DNA of 64,000 nucleotides from Gracilaria domingensis (lineage: Eukaryota > Rhodophyta > Florideophyceae > Gracilariales > Gracilariaceae): assembly GCA_022539475.1 (NCBI GenBank), contig VCMS01000025.1:248001-312000 (forward strand), in the 5' to 3' direction. This document shows positions 41,309 to 53,700 of the stretch, piece by piece (position 1 is the stretch's first letter; each line of letters opens with the position of its first letter). The notes beneath the pieces are model-generated. The model saw only the letters and a program-made list of their open reading frames with translations. It had not been told where the DNA came from and did not search any database. The position numbers were made by a program, and so were the translations under genes.

Positions 41309-41340
41309 AGTGCGTAGTATTTCCTAAGGCGCGTCGCGAC
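41300..41340 (-). repeat. Right copy of a 40-bp inverted repeat pair
   Basis: It is the reverse complement of 29413-29452 apart from one mismatch and a two-base gap. Its first nine bases overlap the outer tip of the Mutator-like element. Confidence 0.85.
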
Positions 41341-42060
41341 TGTCTCCGCGGTCTCTGATTGTGCTCACGGCACCGGGATGATCCAAAAGCCCCATGCCTC
41401 TACGGTGAGGAATTTTCCTCACCGATTTTTCAGCGTGAGGCCGGGTGAATTATGGCAATTGAAGGAACGAGAATGTATTTTTTATCAGCAATTACGGAAA
41501 GTGGACGACGGCGAAATAACTTAGAGGGATCTCTCTGTCTTCCTCACACTCCTTGCCTGGGCGTGCCGCCGTCGTCTGCACACTTGCTTCTTCAGCAAGC
41601 GTCTCTTCGCTTCACACGCCCACAAAGACTGTCATATCGTTCCTCACATCTCGGCTCAAAAGAACACAGTCTACTTCGTTTGAGCAATATTGCTTGTACC
41701 CGCGCTGTACCTTCTGCGTGTTGATCAGCGCCTCACAACGTTCAAACACTTTGAGCACATCTCCTTGCAATACCAGACTGCATTGACCTCTCCTTTGTTA
41801 AGCCCGCCCCACACTGTGTGCCACATCTAGCGGCTCATAATTCTCACCAAACACATTCTTTCTGTGCTCAAACGCCTTCTGGCGTTCATCGGCAAAACAT
41901 CAGTGCCCTGCTGTACGCATTTGTCTCCCACCAAGCCATACCACGCAAAACTTGCAGCGTCCTTTCCGGAAATCTCTGCCAAACAATAGCGCAATCGTCA
42001 GTAGACATAGTCTGTCTCGAACAAAACGTATTCTTTCATTGCTCTTAGATTTTTCTGAAC
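41341..42060. other. 5' region of the YR retroelement, with hairpin at 41403-41424
   Basis: It contains a perfect 10-bp-arm hairpin CGGTGAGGAA-TT-TTCCTCACCG (41403-41424), a short hairpin AACGCC-TTCT-GGCGTT near 41875, and a palindrome TTTCCGGAAA near 41967. This may be the left end of the retroelement. The frame at 41452-41724 resembles nothing. Confidence 0.4.
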
Positions 42061-43216
42061 ATGACAGAGACGAACAACATTACTATCGACAACATTGTGT
42101 CACAGCCATTTGCTTCTCTTTCAAATCTCTGAGACGCAGAGTTGCAAGCTCTTATTGACGCCGCGCCATCATCATCAAAAGCGAACGTTACGAGTACCAC
42201 GACTCAAAGTGGAAAGCTTGTCGCAGTATTGACAATCCAAAGCTTCCTGCAAAATTAACGTAACCAAAGTTCAGAACAGGAGCAAGCTATGCAAAAGCTG
42301 CTGCAGTCGTCAGTTGAAAAACTACAAGAACTCTCCGAATGAGATCCAGCCGCTCTTCTGGGCCTTATGGAAAAATGTAAGCAGTACGACCCAACGCTCC
42401 GTTCGTTCAATCCAGAGGCCTCTGCAAAAGATCTTCTTCTTCGAGGGCTTCATTGGAAGATCTACGCTCCACAACATCAGCCTCAAACCCCTGTCAATTC
42501 CACTCCTGTAAGAGGCACACCTTCTCCTCATATGAATCCATCCCAAAGCAAGCTTCCCCCTCTAGAAGCTTTCTTTGAAAACCCAAATCTACAACCAGGC
42601 CAACCACGCAAGAAGCAAAGGCGCACCATTGGAGGCATCCCAATCGTTGACGGAGCTGGAAAAAACACAGCAAACCGCCCCGTAGGCCTTGGTGAATATC
42701 GGGGAAAAGCATTTTCCCTCCAAAATCTTACAGTAACAGAGATATTGGGCGGGGCAGATTCTCCAAGCTCTACTAAGAAGAGGAATAAACCTCGAACTCG
42801 CAGTAGCCAACATCGAATGGACGCGTGGAGCAAACAACGAAGTCATGGCTTCGGAAGCAGAATCCTTCACATTCGGAAGAATTCTCCACCTCTCACTGCT
42901 CCAATTCAACTCCATGCAGGAGGCTCTGGAAACTTGCACATGGATGGAAGTAGCACTGCGCAGATTGTACGCCCTCATATTCGTATAATCATCCATACGA
43001 AACAGAAGCGCCACTCGCGCTCAAGCCTGGGGAGTTGCCGTCCCCATTCTGGAAGCTTATCCGTCTACCAACGCACTCCTGCCGGAAATTGAAAGCCGCC
43101 TAAACCGTCAGTTTGCAACGGAGGTGAAAACCATAAACGCTTTCAAGTCTTCCAAAAACAGAGGCCCGAACCATCGATCGCAAAACCAAAGAGGCACAGG
43201 CGCGAGCCAAAAAGGT
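42061..43216 (+). pseudogene. Gag-like ORF of the YR retroelement, broken
   Basis: The frame from the ATG at 42061 (MTETNNITIDNIVSQPF) has three early in-frame stops (the first TGA at 42130-42132). It then runs open from 42367 with a proline-rich part and KKQRR. Near 42790 the coherent reading moves to another frame (LELAVANIEWTRGANNEVM, then SFTFGRILHLSLLQFNSMQ), with one more stop near 42985, and ends in a basic N/Q/G-rich tail. The helix-rich middle with a basic tail is what gag proteins of this order look like; no zinc knuckle is seen. Confidence 0.6.
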
Positions 43217-43218
43217 GA

Positions 43219-45441
43219 GGGAAACAACGCCTGATCGAACCCAAACATTGTACTTTCCCTATCAATCTCGCTGCAGCCCTTCCTTCTGTCGCATCCAAAA
43301 TTCCCGAATCCATTGCAGAGAGTTTAAACTTTCTATATGGTGGCCCCCACATCTCCAATAAGTGCAACACCTACCTGGTATCGACCCGTGCTGCCATCTC
43401 CGTCTACACAAGAATCAAAAGCTGGCTCGCAAACCTCCCCAACGACGAAAAAGCTGATACACTATCCGAAGGCGCTGTGATAAACAGCGAAAGCGAGCAA
43501 TTCAACTCCAAATATTGCAGCACAGCCTCCTGGGACTCCATCTTCAAGGAATTTCTCACCGTCGTCGACCATCCGCATTTCGAACGCGGAGCCTTCACCC
43601 CGCTTTGCGCGGAAAGAATTGACCTTCCGGACCATCCCAACCCAAACGGATTTATATCCTGGTCTACGCTACTTCCCAACTCTCAGCAAGCGATATTCAC
43701 ATGGGAGAATCTTCTCCATCTCTTTCGCTCGAAGCACACTTTCCAGGGACCTTGTCGGAAACCATCGGTACTCGGATCCAACCATGAGTACAGTGCTGTG
43801 CTCCTCAAAGCGCACAAAGCTGGCATGCTGGCTTGGTCGGTCGTGGATGAAGAAGAGGCTGTCTATCGATCACTAGCAGATGCAGTAACCATGTACTCCT
43901 TTGCAGTGACCAAAGACTGCCATAGAGACCGACTAATCAGTTGGACGAAGCTTCAAAACGATATTCTGCCTGATCCCCCTCACACAGATCTCCCTTGTCC
44001 AGACATGTTTCACTGGTATAACATGGGCACCGGTAATCTCCACTCTTTCTTCTTCGATATCTCGAAAATGTTCCACAACACCCCCCTTCCTCCAGAAATG
44101 GCGAAGATATTTCCGCTGCAACCACTCCCTATTTCTCAGCTCTCCACAGAGCTCATACAAATCCTCTCCCAGACCATGAAGCTCCCAACAAACGCTCTCG
44201 CCCTTCTTCGTCCTCCCCAGCAGACATTGCCCATGGGATACAAATGGGCAGTCCACATCGCCCATAGCATTGCAGATACTATCATCAACTGCGCCTTTTC
44301 TCTCTTTCGACGTCACCCTTTCTGCAACGGAGAACCACGTCTTCTGCAACTTTCCAGGGGACCCAATATTACCTACCACGACCCAGGAGACGCTATACGT
44401 TTACATATTATCGACGACATAAATTTCATCTTCAAGGACTGGGACGCAAGAGAGATACACACTTTCCAATGGATATGCTACTCGCGTTTTCAATCCCAAC
44501 GCCTGCCAATCAAAGCCAGCAAATCATCCCCACTCGGAACGTTCTGCAGTACCATAGTTCCTTTCATCGGATGGCGAATCAATCTCCAGCAAAAGATCGC
44601 TTTCTCAGACCCACAGAAAACTCTGGTTACACAGCGCAGGGCGTTTTCAATTGAAAAACACGAACAACTCTTCCTCTCCCTTGCCGAATCCTTAGCAGGA
44701 AAGCTAACATGGGCAGCACTTGGCAACCGGCCGCTCTTAGCCGTTCTCCTCAACACATATCGGTTTATCAAAGCCAGCAAGCACAACGATCCTCCCGCAT
44801 CACTTCAGTCTCGCGCTCAGGCTGAACTTCATAGATTAGCACACCTTCTCCCGCTTTCTGTCGTACAAATGAACAGCCAAATCGCACCCATTGTGCTTTG
44901 TTTTGATGCGTCCCTCGACGCAGGTGCTCTAGTGTACCACGAATCAACTTCATTACAGCTTGAGCGCCTGCTTTGTTCGTGGTACAAAGAACCCTCTGGA
45001 CTACACAGAGAATGCATCAAGCGTTATGTCGAAGATAAACCATGTAAAACAGCTTTCGTGCACAGATGGCACAAAGAGGACCATATAAACGTTCTCGAAG
45101 CTACAACAGCCTACCTTAGCCTCGAATGGCTAGCGTTCAGGAGAGTCCAGCATTCATGGTTCATTATTTTTGGCGACTCAATGGTTACAATTCAGGCCCT
45201 CAAAAGGGGAGATCATCTAGTCCAGCCATCGCCCCCCCATGCCGACGAATCGGAGGGATCTGTCTTGCGCACGACTTACATCCTCTCTTCTTCCACATCC
45301 CTTCTGCCCTTAACCCCGCCGACGACCCATCCCGATCTTATTTCAACTAGCGCACGTCCTCACCACCCAGCGCGGGAACCAAAGTCGAAATGGAAAAGGT
45401 TCGCAGCGTCACGCCCGCCGGACGACTCCTGTTCAAGCTAA
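43219..45441 (+). pseudogene. Reverse transcriptase-RNase H of the YR retroelement, frame break in RNase H
   Basis: The frame is open from just after the TGA at 43214-43216 to 45441. It has reverse-transcriptase blocks: DISKMFHNTPLPPE (palm Asp), LPMGYKWAVHIAHS, and the catalytic box IIDDINFIF in place of YxDD. RNase H begins PIVLCFDASLDAGALVYH and continues to FGDSMVTIQALKRG. The expected ending FHIPSALNPADDPSR lies in another frame (to 45350), so a frame shift falls at about 45210-45240 and the listed C-terminus is out of frame. This copy is probably inactive for reverse transcription. Confidence 0.85.
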
Positions 45442-45684
45442 GAATGCAGCACACACCCGGCGCCCGCCGGACCCGAACGACAGTGACCCCCATCAGGGCA
45501 TCTGTTTTACAGAATGAGAACAAAAGGTGGCGCCTTCGCCAATCGACATCTCGTCAAAAGATTCTGCGCACCTCGCGCGACCAGCACGGCAACCCAGTCG
45601 TCACGTGCTCACTACTAGAAGCCCCCTTCCTTTGAACCAATCACCTCACAAGGACCTTACCACACAGCGCTACCGAAGCAATTG

Positions 45685-46617
45685 ATGCATGCTTCGTTCC
45701 CTAAGAAGCTTGTAAATCTGCGCTTCTCGTTCATATCCTTTCTGAACAAGCATCTCCTCTTGCGAAACACGCTCAAGCCTGTCAGCCGTGCTAGATATAA
45801 CGAAGCACTGCAGAGCTTTCAGAGCGTTTTGCCTGTCGTACCGCCTTCCATCACGGATCTGGACGAAATGCTACTTCATTTCATCGAAGAGACTTTTGAT
45901 GTTTGCAATGCTCGTGGGCAAAGACAGAAAATGTCTAACTTGATTTGTGCAATACACCTTGTAGCACCTGCTACAAAAAAGAAACTCTATCTCTCGAGCA
46001 GAGCACTTGAAGGCTGGGACAACGCCAGACGTTCTCAATCATCAGTTCCTATTACAAAGCAGTTTGCCTTTGTCATTGCTGGTTGGCTCATAGCAAACAA
46101 AGAGTTTTCAGTGGCCGTTGCTCTCCTTGTTGCATGGAGTGGGTACTTGCGTGCTAGTGAGGTTCTACCTTTGTCACGGAGCCTTATTGCGCTTCCGGGA
46201 GACCCACGAATATGGACGTACAAGGATGGAACTGCTGGTGTGTGCATTAAGGACACGAAAACTGGTCCTTTTCAGTTCGTGCCGATATGCAAATCAGAAG
46301 CCGTAACTGCGCTCAAAGTCTTGAAAACAAACTCAGGTTACCCACTGTCTGATGAAATTAAGGTCTTCAACCTTTCGTATGCAACCTATAGCAAAAAGAT
46401 AAGTCTTGCTTGCAAGAAGCTCGGTATGCATCAGTTTCGAATCACTACGCACTCCGCCAGGATAGGTGGTGCATTGCATGACTACATTATTGGAATGTCT
46501 GCCGAAACATTTTCTATTACAGGAAGATGGAAATCGTTGTCGTCGTTGCGACACTATTTGACAAATGGAAGAGCCTGGAAAATGAAGCTTAAGGTTACTA
46601 CTGAAACAGAAGCTTAA
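45685..46617 (+). CDS. Tyrosine recombinase of the YR retroelement, intact frame
   Basis: The 310-residue frame from the ATG at 45685 has an N-terminal SAM-like core-binding region (NTLKPVSRARYNEALQSF) and a catalytic domain. The first catalytic Arg is in WSGYLRASEVLPL. The second box is THSARIGGALHDY (His-x-x-Arg), and then GRWKSLSSLRHYL carries the Trp/His position and the nucleophile Tyr. In this retroelement order the enzyme inserts a circular cDNA by site-specific recombination and leaves no target duplication. No disabling change is visible, unlike the upstream gag and RT genes. Confidence 0.88.
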   Translation: MHASFPKKLVNLRFSFISFLNKHLLLRNTLKPVSRARYNEALQSFQSVLPVVPPSITDLDEMLLHFIEETFDVCNARGQRQKMSNLICAIHLVAPATKKKLYLSSRALEGWDNARRSQSSVPITKQFAFVIAGWLIANKEFSVAVALLVAWSGYLRASEVLPLSRSLIALPGDPRIWTYKDGTAGVCIKDTKTGPFQFVPICKSEAVTALKVLKTNSGYPLSDEIKVFNLSYATYSKKISLACKKLGMHQFRITTHSARIGGALHDYIIGMSAETFSITGRWKSLSSLRHYLTNGRAWKMKLKVTTETEA

Positions 46618-46718
46618 TTAAAAAAATACTCGTCTCTTTTGGAGAAGGCCTGTTCTCATTCTACGTATCACAGAACTTGACTAAGTTTGTTTACTTCTAT
46701 ACTGGGTTGGGTAATTCT

Positions 46719-47094
46719 TCTTCTGTCTTGTACAGAAGAGCAGTGAAAACTCTTCACTGGATTGCATTGATTCAATGCAAAGTCAGCCTCTAGGCTGACA
46801 GAACTCAAAACCGAAAGATTCAAACTTGTTTGAATGTTCTGGCCACTGCAAGTGTGCAAAGTAAAAGTCCCATTTCCGCCAGCCTCGGCTCCGCGGTCCC
46901 ACTGTACGGTGATGCTCACCGTAGCACGCTGAACTCACCGAAACACCCCCCCTGCGGTACGAGATCAAAGTCGCAGATTTTCTCTTCACTACCACACAAA
47001 TGTTGAGTATTGCAAGACGTTTGTGATCCTTTTTCACTATACCGAATGAAAAGTGTGGCATTGGCTCGAAAAGTAGACACTTTTGTGCCGAGCC
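46719..47094. repeat. Array of consecutive perfect hairpins behind the YR retroelement
   Basis: Five stems follow each other almost without gaps: 46719-46726/46732-46739 (8 bp), 46741-46747/46753-46759 (7 bp), 46762-46770/46772-46780 (9 bp), 46782-46789/46792-46799 (8 bp), and 46818-46825/46828-46835 (8 bp, inside an outer stem 46800-46804/46836-46840). Further on are 46905-46912/46916-46923 (8 bp) and 47063-47068/47089-47094 enclosing 47069-47074/47079-47084. All arms are exact complements. Sequences differ between stems, so this is not a tandem repeat. It may be the structured end of the retroelement or a structured RNA. Confidence 0.8.
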
Positions 47095-47712
47095 CATACA
47101 GTCAGTGACGGGAGGTGGTTTTTATCTGCTTCCAAGCATTCAGAAAATTTTCGCAACTGGAAGACATCTAATAAAAACTATTACACTTGTAATGCATGAC
47201 CCCGTCAGTCAATCTCAAATGTAGGTTTTAGAAGCTGTCCGCTAACATTCCAAGCAGAACAAGAGAATTGATCGCACAAGAAACGAATCCACCAACACAT
47301 AACCAGTGGACTGATCTCTTTAAGTTTTGCCGCTCTCTGCAAATCGTTGCAAAACATGCAACCACTTCCTCTTTTCCATTGACCAAACTTTCATCTTCGA
47401 CTCTGAAGTACCTCTCTTATACTGACGTAATTTTGAAGCAAATTCGATATCCCTTTCTGCATTTGTTCCAACTTCAATATGTCTCAGTCGCATTCTGAGC
47501 AACGTTCAAGTTAATTTGATAGAATTGAAGAAAGTTGAAGTTCTGGGTCCAAACTTGAACTATTAAAATCACCTTCTGTCCGTGTTATAGAATTTATGAT
47601 AAGCTCCGAAAAAGATACGTCATGTGAAGGAAAGGAATCTAAATCACACTAAACAGGACAAAAGGTCAAGCGATGCTCATTATGTTACGGTTCAAAAATA
47701 CCAGATGAGAAA
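47095..47712. other. AT-rich spacer
   Basis: This 618-base stretch shows no supported gene, and the short frames on both strands are unremarkable. Confidence 0.5.
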
Positions 47713-50700
47713 ATGAGAATCATATCTTTAAAGCAAATAAAACCTTTCAAAAGCTTTCAAATCGAATTCACGGATATGAGTTACAAACCTTTTCAGTCTC
47801 TCCTTCAAGAAAAACTAGATTCAAATCAAAGAAGCCACTATAATTTTTTTGCTATTTCCCACGAATGTCGTCACGATTTTAAGATCATGTTGCTTTCCTT
47901 TAATGGTAGTTCGGACAACTCTGGTTTTTTTTCTACTTTTTCAACACCGGAGAGGTCACTGCATGATGTTCAAATTGCGACATCAAGTTATTGCGATCGT
48001 CTTCGTCGCCATGCCGAATCCAAGAACAACACCGAAGATCTGTGTAGGGCATGTTTCTTTTCAAGCAAAGGAAGTACGAAATGTTCAATTCCTGCTCTAC
48101 CTTTGTATCATTCTTCTAGGTTGGGCTCTCCAGAAAATAAACATTTGCAAAAGCAATGGATTACAACTTTCTGCAAGAGAAACTCACTGAAAATTGGCGA
48201 TGCACGCCAGATATGTGACACGGCGCTTGAAAGTTATTTCTGCACTGCCCATACTTCAAATATGTAGAATGCTCTTTCAGAAGCACGAGAATTGGCTAAA
48301 ACTTGTTCTGTTTGTCAGGGCACAATAATTACTAGACAGAAACGGCGTGTGGTCAAATTTGATTGGAAGCGTTTTATGGTTGATGAATCAGTCATGAGCA
48401 TGGTAGAGGATTCTATTGCTGTTTACACAGAAAACTGTGTTCGCCCTGCTGACATACGTCAGCTGTGTGATGGATGTCGCCCAGTCATACTGCGCCAGGT
48501 GGACATGGAAGATGTACGCCCAACGCTTCGCGTGAATTTCAGAAGTGGACCAACGTCGAATGCAGCGGTATATACTTCTGACAGAGGCTTTGATCATGGG
48601 CCTACTCCAAATAGTATAAAGGCTACCATTCGATATGTTCGTGATCTTCTTTGGGACAAGAAAAAGAAAACACTCGTCGTTTTCCTCGCTGATGCGCAAG
48701 CGTTTTACAACAAGTACTGCGGCCTTTCTAACGAACAAAATCACAGAATTGCCGACATCAGGACATTGAAGAAGTACATTTGCCCGTCGCTTGCTGCTAC
48801 CGATATTTTGCCAAGAGTTGCATCCAGAAAGATTGGAACAGTTTTCTATTGTGTACAGTCATTTGGTCTCGTTGCAGCAGATGCTAAAGCGTGTAGAAGT
48901 GAAGAGGTTACTCTCCTTCTGGGAGATCAATTTCAGATGTGGCAAGAACTCTCCGGAGTTTTCATGAGATTTCAGGGTCTGATACGAGCCTTATCATGGA
49001 GCCTGTCTTTCTTTATTAAGCTTGTTCCGAAAAAGCTTTGGCACTGTGAGATGATCGCCAACGATCCCCGTTGGCTGTTGAGAAGAGCAAAGTCACACGC
49101 AAGAATACTCGGTGAAGCCTATTACCAGCAGTGGTCATTTGATCCTACTGAGGTTCGTGATGACATAGAGAGACCATGCCACAGAGTGAACTGGCGTTAC
49201 CAATACGAACAATGCAAAGAATTGAGGCCACAATTCTTTGCTACTCGAACGGGAGAGCCAGGGGACCGCTAACGACCGCTGTGAACATCGCCGCTTGTGG
49301 GCAATCTAATAAAAGCTTCATGGACATTCTGTGCCGTGTCGGTGTCACAGCTTTCTATCAAACGGTTCACAGGTGGAGAGTTGGTGAAATAGAACACCGC
49401 CAGGCTGTCGGACCCTTTTCGACCCTGAATGAAGATTGTTTGCTTGTCGTGGGAATCGAGAACATAAACATTCAATCACGCAATCAACTGGCTGTTTTAA
49501 GTTCACGTTACGATGGGTACGATGAATTGACAAAACAGACACTGAATCCATCACTGAAGTTCAACTTCAGAGAGGATTTTATGGTCAGTAATATCGAAGA
49601 TAGGCTTCCTCTTGTTATGGATATCTCAAATGTTCGGGGCTTAAGACAAAACCGAGAATCATACATCGCAGAAAATTTTCCGGACAAGACTGATCCAGAT
49701 ACTCATGGTTTTCGCTACCTTGTTTTCGGTTTGGCAATATGAAACAAACGCTACCTTACTTCCGATGACCCCGAGGCACAACGACGTTCTCGCTCAGTTC
49801 TGCTGAGGTCTCTTAAAGGTCGTTCCAATGGGAAGGCTAGGGTAGAGTACGTTGACATTTCGCGCTGCAATTCCAACAGTATCATGGAGATAATCGATCG
49901 TTTGGAAAGTATTGAGTGCGTTTATAACCCGCGAGACCTCCGTAGGACTGGAGAAGACTATATCGTGGTAGTTGTGCACGGATATCAGCCGATCTTCAAA
50001 ATGCTTTGGAAACTGTGGTTAGCTCGTATGTGTCTTGCATTCAATGTGATGCTCCACGCGTCGTTGATCCCGACAAAGAAAATTTATGTCGGTGGATGGT
50101 GCCACTGCCAGGCGGCTTTCATATAGACAAAAAAGGTTTAATTTCCTTGGTGAAAGAATTTCTTGCGGGAAGTAGTATAGAAGAATTACTACAGTTTTCT
50201 GGACTCTCTCCTTCTGTTCAAAAGGTGTTCCATTCTTTTGGTCATTACCGTTCAAACAGAAGGTTTCTGTCCCAAGCTATGGTAGCTATGATCCTACGTT
50301 TGGATGAATCTTTGCTCTCAATGTCATCGGAGTACTCTAAACTACGAGACCAGTGCCTAACGCTCATAGAGGAAGAAGAAAGTTATGCTCAGCTGCCCAC
50401 TACGATGAATTCTGTGCAAAGAATCTGTGAGCACCAGAAAGAGTTGCCAAAAGAATGCAAGCTACAACTCGCTCCAACTCTTTCTCCGTTCACCCTCAGA
50501 GTCGGTAGATTATTTGTCGAGCAAGTATACTCCAAGGCACAGACGATGCCTAACAGGGATTTGTATGGCCGCTTCCAGATCTTGGAGCTTCTAGTACCGT
50601 GGATTGGATTTAGCACTTTGTCCAGAACAGGGCAGACAATGTTGGTGGACATATTTTGTTTTCGTGGGTTTGATGCACTGGACAAATAAGATAGGATACC

Positions 50701-53700
50701 TGGAGAACATGTTGTTTTACTCCTTCGTGAAAAAGGTTATGCCAAGATTTGTGCACCGAGCACTTTACGAGTTCGGGCACTACGTCGTGAACTTAAAATC
50801 AATCTTTAGATTCTGGTGACGTCAATTTTCATCTCGATGAATCGCAAGAAGTGTTGATTATTAGGGATGCTAAGAGAATGTGTGTGAATGGTCCTAACGT
50901 GATTTTCATTGATTGCACCGTGGATAATGGTGGTTGGGACGGCGAGCTCAACAATATGTAAGACAGTAGGGCTTTTACGAGGTTCAAAGCATTCCGATGG
51001 TGATTTGGATTTGGAATCAATGCAACACAGAGATGTGAAACGTTCTCGCTATGACAGAGAGAAACGAACAGCTCTGAACATCAGTCAATTGTTAAAATTC
51101 TGTACCGATCGCCTGTGGCTTAGCGAAGAGCACCTGGGTCGACCATTTCTGACTAACGTTCTTCCGGAAAAGCTCCTGGAGCTTAAGGATGATATTGCCG
51201 CTGCAAAACTACTCTCATCCCATGTTTTTGGTACCCACGCAGCCACGCTACATCTTTCAACGAAGATGTAGCAGGTGTTCGGAGATTTAGAATTTGAAGA
51301 GATTGAAGGGTACTTTGACGATGTGGTTAGGAGAACTCGGACGTATGATGTGAAGAAGATGAGGGAACATTTAACTACCTCGTTCCGAAGCAGGTCAATG
51401 TTTGATACTTTGGGTTCAGGTGTAGCCGGGAAGAAAGACCGCAAGAAGAATGACAACGTTAAGCGTGTAATGATCAAAAGAGTGGCGGATATATCCAGTA
51501 TGCAGGACAAAATAAGTGCTGTAATGGAGTCCTGTAAGAGTAAGGAAGAAACTCGGTACAAGGCTGCATCTTTGCTACGGAAACAAGTCCGAGATGTTAG
51601 TCATATTATGTCAGCTGAGAATTACGCGTTCAGGAAATGTATTGGATCAGATGCCCCGGTCAGAGAATTCGACTTTCGAAGCCAGCAGAAGCTTAATGTT
51701 TTGTGCAGTCTGCAGGAGCAGTCGTTCTCTTCGAAGGCCATAAGTCTAAGTTGTTTCTTCGTTTCTCAGAAGACGTAATCACACTTGAAAGGAGCTCGTT
51801 CCGTGCATTACGACAAAACGTCACACGTCTACGCGTATCTTTTTGTCAGCATGAGATCCAACACTTTTCTGGATTGTATTTCAGATAAAGTGAGAAGAAA
51901 AGTCTGCGACTTGCTGGGAAACGATGCTCAGGTTCACTTTGACATACTAGAGTTCCATATTCACTTGGATGTTGAAGATTATTTTCCGTCCCCAACTTCG
52001 GCAAAGCGAGCTGCACAGTATAACTGACTCCCAAAGAGAGATTTGAAGACATTTATTGAAAGAGATAAAGGTAATCTCGTACATCCTGCAACCCGAATCG
52101 CCAGTCATTCTTCAATCCCGAATTATGGTGACATAGAACCTCAACAATGTTTCACAATTGGGGATGAAATTCAGCCCAGTGGCTATGAAGTCGGAGACCG
52201 AGTCGAAAGAATTTAAAGCGCTGTGCAGAAGACTCAAGATTCTGATTACGAAATTATGGAGGAAAAGGAAGGCACAACAGAACAACATGCCCACTAAATT
52301 TTTTCTCGTCCAAATCGGGATCATCGTATTCCTGAGGACCTGAAGACGGATGTAGACTTCAACACTATTGGAGAGATTCATGGGGATCTGCTTTGAGTAA
52401 TTGGAAGAACTTTCAGTTCATAAAAAGTCTCCATGCTTTTCCGACGGCGAAGGCTGTAATTGAACATTTCCAAAGACTGAATAACTCTGTTAACGTTTAG
52501 CTAGATGGATGTTTAATAGCTCTACCGAAGAATGCAAGCTCACTATATATGAATAGCATTGAGTTTGTCCGTGCTGATAATTCCGTACGTCTTAGCGACA
52601 GTTTTTATAAGGGGAAGGAGGTATTGCTTGAACACTTCGACTCATTATGCTGCTGGGTGTTTAGCTCCGAGCAAGTAGTGCGTCACGTTAGTGGCGACTC
52701 TATACACGGCCAGTCTATAACACGTTTCGTTCACTCGATCTCGAGCATTACAAGACATGAATTTTCGAAGTCTGTCAAGAACCATCCTTGGAAATGTGTG
52801 CTCACATCAAATCAATTTGAAGGACCCCTGATCACAGCCGCATCGGACTGTCTTGAACCATTCAAAGTTTTATATCAAGTGAATTAAAAATCTGTGGCAG
52901 TAGGAAAGTTGAAGGAGGCAGTCAATAGATTTAGTGCATCTTTTGAAGAAGTGCTTCTTTGTTTCGCGTCATCCGGCTGCGCAGATTGCCCGTCTACGCA
53001 GCATGTAAAGCAAAATACTTTCATCAAAGCATTTATATGGTGCAAGAGGAACTTCGGAGGGTTGTTGGATTCTGAATTGCCACTAGGAGGACTATACGTC
53101 AACGATTCAAGCTCAGATAGAATCAAAATTTGGCGCTCAATGAAAGAGATGTTTGCCGTGGCTTACTATTTTCCGTCAAATAGAGCCAGTGACATTCCTG
53201 CAAATCTGGTTTTAGATATCAAGAGAAACGAAGAAGGTTTCATTCACAAGTTCCGGCAGCTTGTATCGAAAGACAATATTCGAGAGGTTCATCCATCTTT
53301 TGTCATTCCAGAGAGCTCGGACTTAGAGCTTCATTTTCCGGGGGCAGTTTCGACCGTGAAATACTGGCTGGGAAGTGAATCATATGAATATTCAAGATCA
53401 ACCTTACCTTCACTGCCCTGTCTGAGGTTTCGCAGCAATGGAGAACCGCTTCATAAGACTGAGAATAGCTTAAAGCACAGTGAACAAGTGCTAAAGAGCT
53501 TGGTTGTAACATGTGGCTGTTCAACTGGGTGCAAATTAGGTAAAAGCGGGAAAAGTCGATGTGCTTGTAAACCAAATGATCCCCCACTTCTCTGCCTTTT
53601 ACGTAAGTGCGGTCCTGAATGCGAAATAGAGGAGAAGCTTCTGGAGTTGATGGATTGTCGAATTCCGTATCAGACATGAACACAAATACACCGACAGTCA

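Larger units (their letters stand above)
42061..46617 (+). mobile_element. Tyrosine-recombinase retrotransposon (DIRS/Ngaro/PAT order), partly decayed
   Basis: Three coding regions lie in order on the plus strand: gag-like, reverse transcriptase with RNase H, and tyrosine recombinase. That order and the recombinase in place of a DDE integrase define the DIRS order. There is no space for the methyltransferase domain of DIRS proper between RNase H and YR, so Ngaro- or PAT-like is more likely. Terminal repeats were not resolved by eye; hairpins with CGGTGA/TCACCG arms occur on both sides (41403-41424 and 46905-46923). Confidence 0.85.

Noticed and set aside
35362-41317. 9-bp target duplication of the Mutator-like element
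   Set aside because: The bases directly outside the repeats (GCAACACTG and AGTGCGTAG) do not match, so no duplication is claimed.
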